From positions 24,906,987 through 24,970,986 of the forward strand of contig CM069612.1 of NCBI GenBank assembly GCA_035771175.1: a stretch of DNA of 64,000 bases, written 5' to 3'. Below, piece after piece: positions 1 to 10,860 of the stretch. The position numbers and the translations under genes are program-made. The notes under the pieces were generated by a model. It was not told the DNA's origin and did no database searches. It worked only from the letters and a program-made list of their open reading frames with translations. Position 1 is the stretch's first letter. Each line of letters starts with the position of its first letter. Origin of the DNA: Paratinospora sagittata (Eukaryota; Streptophyta; Magnoliopsida; Ranunculales; Menispermaceae).

Positions 1-228
1 CATGGTTTAATGGACCCATGCATAAATAATAACATATGCATTATACTTTAATTTAACATGACCCATATACAATTTATAATACACATATTTATATACATTA
101 TCAAGCATTAACTATACAAACATTAAACAACCATCAAACAAACACCAACCATATCAAGGCAATACATAGAGTTTGGGCAAAGTGCAATTGGGTTATGGGC
201 TAGATGAAATAATTTTCGGGGTGTCACA
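1..228 (-). repeat. Partial Ty3/gypsy LTR at window edge
   Basis: This stretch is the reverse complement of the LTR that starts at 10099 on the + strand. Both share the start (TGTGA.GCCCCGAAAATT type) followed by a block that includes CATCTAGCCCATA. On the minus strand the LTR begins at 228 and runs out of the window. The bases right of 228 do not look like a polypurine tract, so this is probably the outer edge of a 5' LTR or of a solo LTR. Seen by eye; the element body is outside the window. Confidence 0.6.
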
Positions 229-1544
229 AAACCATTCAAAACCATGCAAGATTGATTATAATCAAGTAAATTCCTCAATTCAAATCAATACATGACATAT
301 GACCTAATTTGGGAAAAAATATTTACAATAAGCATAGAGCCAAATTACACTAAGTCATATAAAATTAACATAGGTTCAAACATTCTAAATCCATGATTCC
401 AGTCAATTTAGGTCCAATTAGATAATCCTCAAGTCAATATGATCAATTGACTTGGTTTAGGTCAAAATCCTCATTTTGGGCAAAATCCCCAAAATCAAGC
501 TCTATGGCGATTTTACACTACAACTAGGGTTTTCAATGGATAAAAATACTGAACACTACCATCAATCAACTAGAATCAACCATTTATCCAACATAAGGAA
601 ATTCCTAAGTTCGATTTCTAGGGTTTAGGCCTTTACACACAACCCCTCCAATTTCTTGCTAGAAATTAGGGAAAATAGTGTCATTATGTTCCAAATCACC
701 TTAGGAACCCAAATCCCTAGCTTACAACTCGTCATTAAGAGTTTCACACGAAACCCTAACTCCATGCATCACAAAAAACGTGGTGAAATTAATGCAAAAT
801 GCATTCCAAGTGTAAATCTAGGTCAAGGAAGGTTGCTTCTATCATAAACAAACTCAAAAAACCAAAAATCAGCCAACCTTAGGTTAGAAAACACCCAAAA
901 TCGTGACCTATGGAGAAAACTACACCATTAGAAAGCTTACTCTCATCTTCAATGGTGATTTTATGAAAAAAAAAATGGAGAAAAATACTTACTTTAGGGT
1001 GAAAATGGTAAAGATTTTTTCTTGGAAACCCAAGTTTTCCTCCCCTTTTCCTTCTCCAATTCGTCCTTGGCACATATGGGATGAGTAACAACCTTTCCCC
1101 CATTTTAAAACACTCAAAATGGCCATTTTTCAGCCAAAACCGTGCCTAGAAAAGTGGTGAGCGGGCTTTTTCCGCTTAGGAGCCCGCTACTCTTTCATCA
1201 AGGGCGCCTAAACTTCGTTTTGCCACTACGTGCTCAATACACATGAGAATTTTGCGTATGACTAGTCGTTTTCTATGTAAAAATGCATTCCAAACTCATT
1301 TCTAATATTCTCAGGTCCATTCGACATACCAATAATTAATTATCATAAAATCAACACATATACACGATATATTCCAATATAAATGTCATATTTACCATGT
1401 GTTGAAGTACAACATTTCCATATATCAAAGGTGCATTAAATGAGGACATTTAGTGAAGTCTTTTCAACAAGTCATAAGTCAAGATGATGACTTGATCAAC
1501 AAGTTACTTATGTGAAGCTTCTCCAACAAACCACTCACTTAATA
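229..1544. other. No gene seen; TE-like filler
   Basis: About 1.3 kb with no supportable coding region. Short open frames here (for example 656-847 and 903-1088) show no recognisable domain. The text is moderately AT-rich and contains a short GC-rich inverted pair (gcgggc...gcccgc) near 1161-1190. It lies between two fragments that resemble gypsy LTR starts, so it may be LTR or internal sequence of an unrecognised element. Confidence 0.4.
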
Positions 1545-1599
1545 TGGCGAATGATATTAATAATAATAATAACACCACCAATAATACTTTCTATAATAA

Positions 1600-1748
1600 C
1601 ACCACCACCACTAATAATACTTTCTTTTATCTAAGCAATAATCACACATCAAACATACAAATATACATATCAAGACGAACACATAGAGTTTGGGTAAAAA
1701 TACAAATGAGTTATATATTAGATGAAATAATTTCTAAAGTGCTACATT
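1600..1748 (-). repeat. Diverged gypsy LTR remnant
   Basis: The text resembles the minus-strand LTR at 1-228: both carry ACATAGAGTTTGGG and TAGATGAAATAATTT in the same order and spacing. It ends abruptly at 1748, where the promoter block of a lost monellin-like gene starts. It is probably an old LTR whose insertion or rearrangement removed that gene. The AAT/ACC-rich simple sequence just left of it (1555-1625) makes a spurious open frame. Confidence 0.45.
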
Positions 1749-2130
1749 GATAGCTAAACCGGTACTCTAAATTTAAAGTTGAAGCTTGGTGCATAGAAAT
1801 AGTACATGTGGTGCCCACTTGTACTAGCTATCTTTTGTTATATAAATTAAAGGAAAATGCAAAAAGTGACAATCAATAAAACACGTGAATTTTGTACATC
1901 ATAGATAGAAATTTAAAAATGTGGCCATGAGTAGTCTATGTGGCTTTACATTATGAAGAGTACATTATCATTTGAAATGTGGCCATGAGTGCATACCTAT
2001 GTATTTGAAATGTTCGTATTATATGTAGGCATGTATAAGGTGTATGATATATCTTTTAAACCAAGTGAGGTATTTATACATATAGGTGGTATTTGTTAAC
2101 TTTACTAATAACCTTCCAAAAAAAAAAAAG
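1749..2130 (-). promoter_or_regulatory. Orphan promoter of a lost monellin-like gene
   Basis: In order, this holds the blocks found upstream of the intact monellin-like genes: a TAGCTAAAC segment, a GTTGAAGCTTG segment, GTGGTGCCCACTTGTAC, a TTTGTTATATAA box, the G-box region (ACACGTGAATTTTGTAC) and the ATGTGGCCATGAGT blocks. The gene should lie to the left on the minus strand, but gypsy LTR sequence begins there. The region is best read as a promoter left behind after the coding part was deleted or replaced. Confidence 0.6.
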
Positions 2131-2870
2131 AATTAGGTGATGGAAATATTATTTTTTGATAAATATTTTAGTTTTCATACCTCTAATTGAAGCAAAAGTA
2201 TAACCTTTTTATTTATTTATTTATTTATTTATTTAAGCAAAAGTATAACCTTAATTAGTAGAATAAGAAATTTTTTTTCACTTATTATATTAGAGCAAAA
2301 CTTTCTATAATTAGAAGTTCTTTAAATTCAAAGTAAGAGTGGAAGTTAAATAAAGTTACCAAAATGACCAATACAATTTTGTAATAACTAATATCCATAT
2401 ACATTTACTTATATAACTTAATTATTCTCAATATAAATTTTATATATCGCGGATTTCTTTAATATTGAGGTAAGGCTGGTTATAATATAGTGATAATATA
2501 GTGGAATAGAAATATTATTTTCTTAATTTTTGAAGTTACGATATTGCCATTCTTCTTGAGAGCCTTACAACCATAGTAGGAGCTCTTCATTTATATTGAG
2601 TTTGCTTTATCACTACCATTTCTCTCGGTATAATCTACTAAGTCACATTGAGTTCCACATCGTTTCTGTAGGGATTCTTATAGATTGTCTTAATTTTCAC
2701 TTTTCTTTTGGAGGGTTCGCAATGAATTTAATTAAGAAGCAAGTTAAAACCCAAATGGTCAAGATTTCTAAAGTGAGTTTCGCCTTTACCTTTGCCATTA
2801 AAAAGAACCAACAAGACTCTTTTGTTCATCGGCTTCAATCCTGAGATTATAATCTTTTTGATTTTCAAAA
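2131..2870. repeat. Distal upstream block of the monellin-like family
   Basis: Non-coding block repeated elsewhere in the window. Its left part matches 32030-32310 and 36015-36340 (shared text around ATTGGAGC/AGAGCA..AAACTTCTA..AATTAGAAGTTC and GATTGAGGTAAGGCTGG). Its right part (about 2700-2810) matches 39600-39735 (TTCGCAATG, then AGCAAGTT, then GCCATTAAAAAGAA). It is the far 5' part of the ancestral tandem unit. A (TTTA)n run occurs near 2205-2235. Confidence 0.5.
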
Positions 2871-2945
2871 GTAAACAGTGAGAATTAGAAAGTATTGAAA
2901 TCATTTTTATTAGGCTTGTGTGGATTCAAATAATAGTCATACATC

Positions 2946-2970
2946 ATATATATATATATATATATATATA
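2946..2970. repeat. (TA)n microsatellite
   Basis: About 12 uninterrupted TA units, directly visible. The neighbouring 2871-3278 contains no recognisable gene. Confidence 0.9.
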
Positions 2971-3278
2971 CACAGTATGTGAATAAATATATTACAAAAT
3001 ATAATTTGAAACTTCACCGTTGAGTATATAAAATGCTTTTTTAAGTGAAACTCACGTTGACCCTAAAATAGTTTACTTTGGAATAGTATCGGATCCAGAT
3101 TCCTCCAATTAAGGTTACACCCGTGCAATTGCTAATTGGCCGCAAATGGTATATAGTTCCTTGTAATAGTAATAATTATAGTTGATTTCACATCAATCAT
3201 GCAATGTGTGATCGTTATGAATAATCATATTTTGAAAGCGAGACAAAGAGGCAGTTCAATTTTCTCACAACTTATTCA

Positions 3279-4498
3279 CACTGCAAGAAAAAACCCTTTT
3301 AATAGCATTAAACTATAGCAATTTTTAAAAATGCTTAATAAATAAGTAACATTTTAATCAATAGCATTTATTAAGTAAAACATTGCATTTTTATTGTGAA
3401 AAAAAGTGCAATTTAAGAATGGCGTCAAAAAAAAAAAAAAAAAATTCACATTCCCATTCCCGTGCACACACACCCATTCTTCTCGTTCTTCCTCTTTTCT
3501 CCTTCTCTCCTCTCTTTACCATGGAAATGAAGATCGAGAGATTGAAGATTTAGGTCAAGGAAGAAGATTGAAGATCGAGAGTTGAGGATTTCAAGATGAG
3601 AAGCATTGTTATGAAGAGGATTTGAGGATTTCAAGATTTAGGTTGTTGGAGGATTGTTGCCAAATGTAGACTGGAGTTCGTGAGAGAGAAGATTGAAGAG
3701 CGTCCAGTCTGAATTTAGTTCATGAATTTGTAGACAACATAAGAAGATCAGACTTGCACCTGCGAAATTTGAGAGTGAGCGATTCTGTGGAAGAGCACCT
3801 GCGAAACTTAGCTGATCATCGTAATCGCGCAACTGAGCATTGTTGTTGAAGGATCTGATCGTGGCTGGAGCAACGACTGGAGAGCGGCCGCAGTGCAGGA
3901 GTTTGTTCACCGAGCTTTTCTGGTGACTTCTTCGTTCTTCGATATCCTTTTCTTATGCTCTGTTTTCCAGGTTTTTGTATTGTATTGGAAAATGCTGCTG
4001 ATTTTGGAGATTTGAACCCTAAACGCGATAGCTCTTTCATAATGCAACATATTTCATCCTTGGGGTTTGCAGAATTAGATATACTTTAATAATTTCTGAA
4101 GGTAAAAAACAAAATTCTTAAATAAAGAAATCTACATTCACATCTTATTCGAAGTGTTCAGTTTCTAATTTAGGTTTGTGAACTCTGATTTGTTTCAGAT
4201 ATTTGTCTCATCAGTAGCTGTTGCACGGTGATTTATGGTCTTTAGACTTTGGAGGTCTATTTGCAAGTTATCCGAAAAGCTTCAATAGAGTGATCAACTT
4301 GGGACAATAGAAGATCATATTTAAGAAAACATCAGTTTTATGATTCATGTACTTCAAAAGAATTGAGACTTTTTTATTATTTTATTATTTTTTTATAAAA
4401 AGCTTTCAAAGTCTATCTTAAGATAGCACATATAAAATGCTATATATATATATATATAACATTTTTTAAAAGCTATAAAAAGTTTTTTTCTTGTAGTG
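3279..4498. mobile_element. Non-autonomous CACTA (En/Spm-type) transposon
   Basis: The left end reads CACTGCAAGAAAAAA and the right end reads TTTTTTTCTTGTAGTG, the terminal inverted repeat typical of plant CACTA elements. A perfect 3-bp target duplication TCA flanks it (3276-3278 and 4499-4501). Length is 1220 bp, with no transposase. Sub-terminal A/T-rich repeats containing TAGCATT or ATGCTAT occur at both ends. The middle (about 3450-4300) is richer in G+C, has pyrimidine-rich leader-like text and a possible intron (GTAAAA at about 4101 to TTTCAG at about 4199), so it may be captured host transcript sequence. Open frames on the minus strand (3638-4040) match no family I recognise. Confidence 0.85.
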
Positions 4499-5152
4499 TC
4501 ATGTCCCTTGGATCAACACGGATATACGTGCATTAACTGGATTTACACAAGGGACTTGAAAGTGTTTGATTATTCTTGCAAGTGAGTCTATCTGTCAGGG
4601 TCTCCTTCCATGTGCAATTCAAAAATCATGTTTAGGATGGAAAGAGAGCGAGGCATTTGAGCTCCTCATTCTTCTGCTCATATATTTCCAAGCTGTTCTT
4701 GTTGCTTGATTTTCAATTGGCAAATAATCATTGAGATGCATAAAACAAATATATCCAATGAATTTAAAGTTGTAGTTGCACTTGTATAATTACATTTTTT
4801 GTAGTTAGAATGATAATATTTTACTTTTTCTCTTATGGAAACTAGAGATTATAAGGTGAAACAAAATTGGGGATAATAGAAAGAGAAGGGGTAGGAGACG
4901 AGGGTGTAACAATTAATATATCCTTTTGTTTGTTGAAAAGAGTATGAGAGTTATTCGATCCCTAAGGCAGGTGTGCATTTTTATTAATCTGTTTATAATA
5001 TATTCTTCTTCTTTGCTTTTCATAAAAAACAGAAGAAATAATAATAATCAAACAAATTAGAAAATCACACATGAGCACATTATTATTACTTCATACAAAG
5101 CGAGTAACTACAACACACACAGAAACTCATAAATGACCTCCTTGTTATTACA
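4499..5152. other. 3' flank of first monellin-like gene
   Basis: No gene seen in the left part. From about 4920 the text matches the region downstream of the other minus-strand family members (TTTATAATATATTCTT, AGAAGCTCATA-like and AACGAGAACATA-like segments). It is therefore the conserved 3' untranslated or downstream part of the 5153-5596 gene. Confidence 0.5.
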
Positions 5153-5596
5153 TCATGGATGGTTTGGTTCAAAGGACTTGAGCTCCTTGACATCTCCAGA
5201 TAAGCTCTCATACACAACAACATTATAAGGCAGAGGACCAATGTGCTTTTCAAAGCAGGCATAAATTCGTAATTTATAATTGTATCCAACCACCTCGTCG
5301 ACATTAGCTAATATTATAGATTTGGATATTAGATTATTCTGTCGGTAAACCTTCTGGCGCCAAGCTCTTGCTACCCTTGTGAAGTTTAGATGTGGATAAT
5401 TGTGTTGCTCGTTCTTCTCATTCACGGCACACTTTCCGAGATCTATCACATGATCTGTTACGTCTATGGGTTCATACTCCCCCTGCTTTATATCATCAGA
5501 TACCGATCCATCACCAGCGAAAGCCACATTAAAGAACAAAGGAAAAAGAAGAAGAAGAATAGTATGGATAATGAACTGTTCAACTTGAACCTTCAT
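5153..5596 (-). CDS. Monellin-like/cystatin-fold secreted protein, copy 1
   Basis: A 147-residue single-exon gene. The start ATG at 5594-5596 is shared with its paralogues. Residues 1-27 are a classic signal peptide (hydrophobic run rich in Leu/Phe ending NVAFA), so the product should enter the secretory pathway. The mature part has a cystatin helix motif LGKCAVNEKN (53-62), a QxVxG-position loop DEVVG (100-104) followed by YNYKLRIYA, and a final strand KELKSF. The IDV at 44-46 and the helix and GY.Y.L.IYA pattern resemble monellin more than papain-inhibiting phytocystatins. The Gln of QxVxG is Asp and the C-terminal Pro-Trp is absent (VVYES), so classical cysteine-protease inhibition is doubtful. 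Function is unknown; fold assignment is fairly secure. Confidence 0.8.
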   Translation of the reverse strand: MKVQVEQFIIHTILLLLFPLFFNVAFAGDGSVSDDIKQGEYEPIDVTDHVIDLGKCAVNEKNEQHNYPHLNFTRVARAWRQKVYRQNNLISKSIILANVDEVVGYNYKLRIYACFEKHIGPLPYNVVVYESLSGDVKELKSFEPNHP

Positions 5597-5825
5597 AATA
5601 TTAATGGAAGGATTGATATGACAAGGAGTTCAATAGCTAAACTGATACTCTGTATATAAAAACACGTGAATTTTGTACGTGGTAGATAGAAATTTATAAA
5701 TGTGGCCATGATTGGTCCCATATACCTTTGGATTATCAAGAAGAGTACAGTGATTACATTATCATTTGAAATGTGGCCATGAGTGGACTGACTGTATATC
5801 TATTTGAAGTGTTTGTATTGTATTT
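5597..5825 (-). promoter_or_regulatory. Promoter of monellin-like copy 1
   Basis: Carries the family's upstream blocks. CACGTG (G-box core) is at about 5663-5668, with GTACGTGG beyond it and two ATGTGGCCATGA blocks. The segment between the initiation region and the G-box, which holds the usual TATA (CTATAAATT) in the paralogues, is deleted here. A TATATA at about 5653-5658 sits in its place, closer to the G-box than in any other copy. Light, ABA or stress control is possible from the G-box alone but is not shown. Confidence 0.5.
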
Positions 5826-5840
5826 AGGCACGCATAAGGG

Positions 5841-5842
<2 letters not shown>

Positions 5843-5884
<42 letters not shown>
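5843..5884. repeat. (TA)n microsatellite
   Basis: About 20 uninterrupted TA units, directly visible, at the distal end of the copy 1 promoter. Confidence 0.95.
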
Positions 5885-5887
<3 letters not shown>

Positions 5888-6565
5888 GTATTTGTTAACT
5901 TTACGGATAACCTTTAAAAAAAATAAGTTGATAGAAATATTAGATTGTGTTTGGTTAGTGATTCAAAAATTGAATCTAATAAAAAAAATAAAAAATTTAG
6001 AAAACAATGTTTCATTGTTTTCTTTACAAAAAGTAAAAAAATTCTTTTCAAATTTTCTTCAACTAAATAGATTTTTTGTGTTTTCAAATTTTGGAATACC
6101 AAAACCTGAATCTGGATATTAAATCAAACGCACCCTTAGTTTTTTATAAATATTTTTATTTTTCTTACCTCTAATTAAAGCAAAGATATAATCTATGTAG
6201 GAATAAGCAATATTTTTTTTTACTTGTTATATTAGAACATAAACTTCTACAATTTGAAGTTCTTTAATTTCAAAGTAAGAGCAAAAGTTAAATTGATACA
6301 AGGTTCTACATTCTTTGCTCTTTTCTTTTTCAAATACAACTTTAGCCATTTCACTTTGTTTCATTTATTTTGTTCTCTTGAATCCTAATAGTGCTGTGTT
6401 ATGATCAATAACTAGGTCGGTATGTGTTAATTGAATGACTTGTTTCAAGAAATTAATTGAAGAGAAGAAGCTCCTTACAAGCTTACATGATACAATTTTT
6501 GTGAGAAAAAAACTACTGAGATTGGAAATGGATAAAAAATTATGTTCAAATATAAATGAATGAAT
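5885..6565. other. AT-rich intergenic, no gene
   Basis: Contains another partial copy of the family's distal upstream block (GTTAACTTTAC, later AAACTTCTACAATT.GAAGTTC near 6240-6265). The open frames here are AT-rich and opposite-strand mirror images of each other, with no domain. The copia LTR begins at 6566. Confidence 0.4.
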
Positions 6566-7119
6566 TGTTGGGAAAAACATCCAAAACTCTCCAATATCAC
6601 ATATTCAATAAAGAAAAGAATAATAGATATCAACACCCACAACTCAAAGATATAAGTGGAAAAACCTCAAAATAAAGAAAAAAATCACACGCAAAAAATA
6701 ATCCACTATCAATTAATAAGTACCTCAAAGGAATTAAATACCTCAAGTACTTCTATACCAGATAGTATACAAATTTGAGACTTTGGTAAAAAAGAATAAC
6801 AGAAAGAGAATACTCAAGAGAAAACTAGAACTCCAACTACGTCACATGCACAAGTTCTAAACCTTATACTCTTTCACAAAGTTTCCAAGGACCAAGATTC
6901 TCCTTCTTCTAGATCTCACTCACTAATTTGGATGATCAATAAACTATGAGAGACTTCCTATATATAGTTTTTCTAGCCATAATAGTTAGAAACCGTGACC
7001 AACAAGGATTCCTCATTCTACACTAACATAGTTTCCTTATTCAAATATTACTAGATCATAAAATACATGTTTCATGTTCTAAAACAATAAGGAATTCATG
7101 TTTGAGCCAAAATCTAACA
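6566..7119 (-). repeat. copia-1 3' LTR
   Basis: On the + strand it begins TGTTGGGAAAAA and ends ..CTAACA; it is the 3' LTR of the minus-strand element. On the minus strand the bases just before it (7120 rightward) read CGCCAAGGTGAAGAT, the polypurine tract. It is similar throughout to 8593-9177, with scattered substitutions and a missing segment near 7075 where the other copy repeats ACTAGATCATAAAA. Confidence 0.75.
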
Positions 7120-8578
7120 ATCTTCACCTTGGCGAAAACACCAATGCTTCATCTCATGTTTTTGCCCCTTTGTCCTCATGGGTCATGATACTCAATGCTG
7201 AGAATCACCCAAGTCCAAGTCATCCTTGACCTTGCCAACTGGAACCCACTTTCTGATCAACCTTTTAGACTCTGATCTTGCTCCACGTGCTAATCCTGGT
7301 TTGCCCATCAACACATACAAGTTTCTGTCTTGAACACTTTTCATGATCATAGTAAACTTCTAGAAAACTTCCAATACTTCATCTTTACCAGAGTACCAAT
7401 AACCTTCAGAATCTAACTTGGAAAGAGAAATCAGATTATGAATAAAACTCAATACATGTCGAACATTATGAAGTGTAATAACGTGTCCGTAAAACAACTT
7501 CACTTGAACTTCACCCACTCCCATTATTGGCCTTTGGGAGCCATCAGCCATCGACACAAACTCACCACCAATACACCTTGCATACTTGCAAAACCATGCC
7601 TTGTGTGGCCCCGGTATCAATCACCCAATTGCGCTTATGTTGTAAATTTCCACCATTAACAGATGTCATAAGAACAAAATCACCGTTGAACTCGACAACA
7701 TTCAGATTGGTAACGTTGTCATCGACATTCTTATTTGCCGACTTGGAGTTATTTGTCGAACTTGCTCCTTTTTCTTTCCAATTCTTGCAATCTTTCCTTA
7801 GGTGCCCTGATTGCCCAAACCCCCAACATGTCCCCTTAACAAACTTTTTAGGATTTCCCTTCTTTCTACCTACTCCTAATGCCCCTTAACAAACTTTTTA
7901 GGATTTCCCTTCTTTCTACCTACTCCTAATGCTGAACCCTCAGAAGAATCATTAATAGCACCTTTTAATCTTCTCTCTTTAGAACGTAGCGTACTAGTAA
8001 CTTCTTTAAGATTCACAGTATCCTTCCCATACATTAACGTACTCTGAAGATGCTTATAGGAAGCTAGAAGGGACCAAATCAGTCGAAGTGCCTGATTTTC
8101 ATCCTCAATTTTTACTCCAACTGCTTCTAACTTAGAAACAATACCATTGAGGACGTTAAGGTGATCAACTATTGTTGTACCTTCTTCCATCCGCAACGTG
8201 TGAAACTTTTCTTTAAGATACAACCGATTTGAGAGACTCTTTGTCATATGCAAGCTTTCGAACTTCTTCTAAAGATCTTTTGCTATAAAATTGCAGTTGA
8301 TATTCCCAAGGACATTTTTTTGCAAGACAAAGCCGTATCATACTAGCAACTCTCATATCCAACTCTTGCAAATCCTCATCACTTTCTTTACCTTTTTCTA
8401 TCAAAGCCTTTCGCAGCCCAGACTGAATTAATAAATCTTTGACTTGCAATTGCCACAAGCCAAAATTTATTTTTTCATCAAACTTTTTCACATCAAACTT
8501 CAAGTTGGAAGAATAATTCGACATCTCTAAATCTCTTCACACTTTAATGAATCAATTGAAATACAACTCGAACCGTAG
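7120..8578 (-). pseudogene. copia-1 gag-protease remnant
   Basis: Read right to left. 8213-8524 encodes the start of a copia gag (FDEKINFGLWQLQVKDLL, IRLCLAKK). 7876-8253 continues gag (SNRLYLKEKF, LLASY). Then come a CCHC knuckle (CWGFGQSGHLRKDC, about 7793-7835) and 7360-7620 with protease/pre-integrase text (MADGSQ, HNVRHVLSFIHNLISLSKLD). The pieces lie in different frames. A 50-bp tandem duplication breaks the frame just before the knuckle. Nothing of pol after the pre-integrase region remains. No function is expected. Confidence 0.8.
7832..7931. repeat. Perfect 50-bp tandem duplication
   Basis: Two identical 50-bp units (7832-7881, 7882-7931) inside the copia-1 gag region, each starting CCCCTTAACAAAC. 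Fifty is not a multiple of three, so the duplication shifts the gag frame. The perfect identity implies a recent slip or repair event. Confidence 0.9.
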
Positions 8579-8592
8579 CTCTGACACCAATT

Positions 8593-9177
8593 TGTTGGGA
8601 AAAAATACCCAAAACCCTCAAATATTACAGATTCAATAAAGAAAAGAACAATGGAGATCAACACCCACTACTCAAAGATATGCGTGAAAAAGCCCCAAAA
8701 TTAGGAAAAAAAACCACGCTAAAAAACAATCCACTTTCAATTAATAAGTACCTCAGAGGAATTAAACACCTCAAGTACTTCTACACCAGATAATACACAA
8801 ATTTGAGACTTTGGTAAATAAGAATAACAAAAAGAGAATACTCAAGAGAAAACTAGAACTCCAGTCGCGTCACCCTCACAAGTTCTAAACTCTACACTCT
8901 TTCACAAAGCTTCCATGGACCAAACTTCACCTTCTTCAAGATCTCACTCATTAGTTGCGATGATCAATAAAAAATGAGGGACCTCCTATATATAGACTTT
9001 ATGGCCATAATAGTTAGAAACCGTGACCAACAAGGATTCCTCATTCTACACTAACATGGTTTCCTTATTCAAATACAACTAGATCATAAAACACTTATCC
9101 ATAAAACACTAGATCATAAAATACATGTTTCATGTTCTAAAACAATAAGGAATTCATGTTTGAGCCAAAATCCAACA
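8593..9177 (-). repeat. copia-1 5' LTR
   Basis: On the + strand it begins TGTTGGGAAAAAA and ends ..TCCAACA. The adjacent left bases 8579-8590 read CTCTGACACCAA, the complement of a tRNA-Met primer site, which fixes this as the 5' LTR of a minus-strand element. Confidence 0.75.
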
Positions 9178-9232
9178 ATCTTCACCTTGGCGAAAACACC
9201 AATGTTTCATCTCATGTTTTTGCCCCTTTGCA
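9178..9232. repeat. Stray copy of copia-1 interior
   Basis: These 55 bases repeat 7120-7173 almost exactly (ATCTTCACCTTGGCGAAAAC...). They should lie inside the element but here lie outside the right LTR. At 9233 the text switches to gypsy integrase. This is the footprint of unequal recombination between LTRs of two copia-1 copies, or of a tandem LTR-interior-LTR-interior array later truncated. Confidence 0.75.
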
Positions 9233-10098
9233 GAGGGAGCTCGGCACCAGACTAGATCTCAGTACCGCTTTTCACCCTCAAATGGATGGCCAATCCATGA
9301 GGTTGATATCGATTTTGGAAGATATGCTTCGAGCTTGTGTCCTTAAGTATAGTGATAACTGAGAGGAGTACATACATCTGTGTGAGTTCGCGTACAACAA
9401 CAACTATCAGTCCAGTATTGGCATGGCTCCCTTTGAGGCGTTGTATGACCGACCCTATAGATCTCCAGTCTATTGGACTGAGGTAGGGGATATTGCAGTG
9501 ATGGGACCTGAGTTTGTACAAGAACACACAGAGAAGATTAAGCGGATCAAGCATAATATGGAGGTAGCTCAAGACAGACATAAGAGTTACGCTAATGTTA
9601 AGCGGAAGGTCGTAGAGTTTGAGGTGGGTAACCAAGTTTTGTTGAAGGTCTCACCTCAGAAGGGCCAGACCAAATTTGGGATAAAAGGAAAGCTCGCTCC
9701 GAGATTTATTAGGCCGTTTGAGGTTTTAGAACGAATTGGTCCCGTCGCTTTCTGATTAGCTTTGCCACCTCAGTTAGCAGCAGTCCACAATGTCTTTCAT
9801 GTGTCGATGTTGAGAGTGTACATGAGTGATTTTGATCACGTCCTGGACTGGAGAAACATTGAGCTGAGGCAAGATGAGACTTACGATGAGGAACTTGTTC
9901 AGATACTTGACCGAAAGGTACAAAGGTTGCGTAATTGGGAAATTCCTATGGTCAAGGTGAGATGACAGTTCCATGGTGAGGAGCAGGTTACTTGGGAGCG
10001 TGAGGACTACATGATGGAGCACTTCGCTGAGTTCATGGGCTTAGGCAATTTCTTAACCTTAAACTTCAATGACGAAGTTCTTTCTAAGGTGGGTGTGA
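9233..10098 (+). pseudogene. Ty3/gypsy integrase C-terminal remnant (gypsy-1)
   Basis: Frames at 9233-9362, 9423-9755 and 9762-9965 give the end of a gypsy integrase. Seen in order are the catalytic-core end (RLDLSTAFHPQMDGQS, LEDMLRACVL), the Tyr/Asn-rich segment EFAYNNNYQSSIGMAPFEAL, the GPFE-type segment RPFEVLERIGPVAF, and VHNVFHVSMLRVY with a chromodomain-like tail (TWERED, about 9988). In-frame stops at about 9361, 9754 and 9963 break it. The 5' part of the element is absent. A polypurine tract AAGGTGGG (10086-10093) leads into the 3' LTR. Confidence 0.8.
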
Positions 10099-10860
10099 TG
10101 TGAAGCCCCGAAAATTATTTCATCTAGCCCATAGCCCAATTGCATTTTATCCAAATTTTATATGTTTGCCTTGATATGTTTGGTGTTTGTTTGATGGTTA
10201 TTTAATGTTTGAATATTTGATGCTTGATAATGTATATAAATGTGTGCATTATAAATTATATATGAGTCATGTTAAATTAAAGTATAATACACGTGTTATT
10301 ATTTATGCTTGTACCCATTAAACCATGAATTGATATGGGTTATGATTAATTGAATAAAATGATTAATAAGAATGAAAATTTGGTGTATTAAATGGATTGG
10401 ACATTAAAATACATTGAAGCATGAGATTGATTAAAATACATGTGGTCGGAATGGATAGTATGAGACCAACACATGTGAAGTTGATGCATGAGAATGAACA
10501 AGTTTCTCATGCCCCATTTCTCTTCTCTAACACGTGTCAAGTTGGTGCATAATAGCACATGTAAAGTTGATGCATGAGAGTTGACAAGTGTCACATATTC
10601 TATTTCTCTTCTCCAACACCTGTCAAGTTGGTGCATGAGAATGGAATAAGAATGATTTTTTTTTCAAGCTGAAGCGATGAAATACATCTTTTCGAAATAC
10701 TTGAACGCAGAGAAGGGATAGCGATTACAGTAGGGTGATTTTCCATGAGATTTATTTTTATAATAGAATGCGTGTTTTGATGAGATGATTCATGCATGAC
10801 TGATTGACTACTGATTTTTATAATTTTCAAATATTGTTATATGCATATATGTTTACTATT
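10099..10860 (+). repeat. gypsy-1 3' LTR
   Basis: Starts TGTGAAGCCCCGAAAATT just after the polypurine tract. Its first 230 bp match 1-228 in inverted orientation. The right end is not clear to me; I place it near 10860, where the text becomes plain AT-rich. The internal repeats at 10455-10645 lie inside it. Confidence 0.55.
10455..10645. repeat. Imperfect tandem repeats in gypsy-1 LTR
   Basis: A unit containing ACACGTGTCAAGTTGGTGCAT or a variant, followed by CATGAGA..GA and CATTTCTCTTCT, occurs about three times at roughly 55- and 110-bp spacing. Each unit carries an ACANGTG core resembling an E-box or G-box. Confidence 0.65.

Larger units (their letters stand above)
6566..9177 (-). mobile_element. 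Ty1/copia element copia-1, internally deleted
   Basis: Minus-strand element with two similar LTRs (6566-7119 and 8593-9177) around a roughly 1.47-kb interior. A methionine-tRNA-type primer site is at 8579-8590 (minus strand TTGGTGTCAGAG). Only gag, the zinc knuckle and the protease/pre-integrase part remain; integrase, reverse transcriptase and RNase H are missing. The bases outside the two LTRs do not form a target duplication. The right LTR is followed by a second copy of internal sequence, so the structure was made by recombination rather than a simple insertion. Confidence 0.75.

Noticed and set aside
1544..1750. Asn/Thr-rich 68-residue frame
   Set aside because: Translation of an AAT/ACC simple repeat followed by a gypsy LTR remnant.
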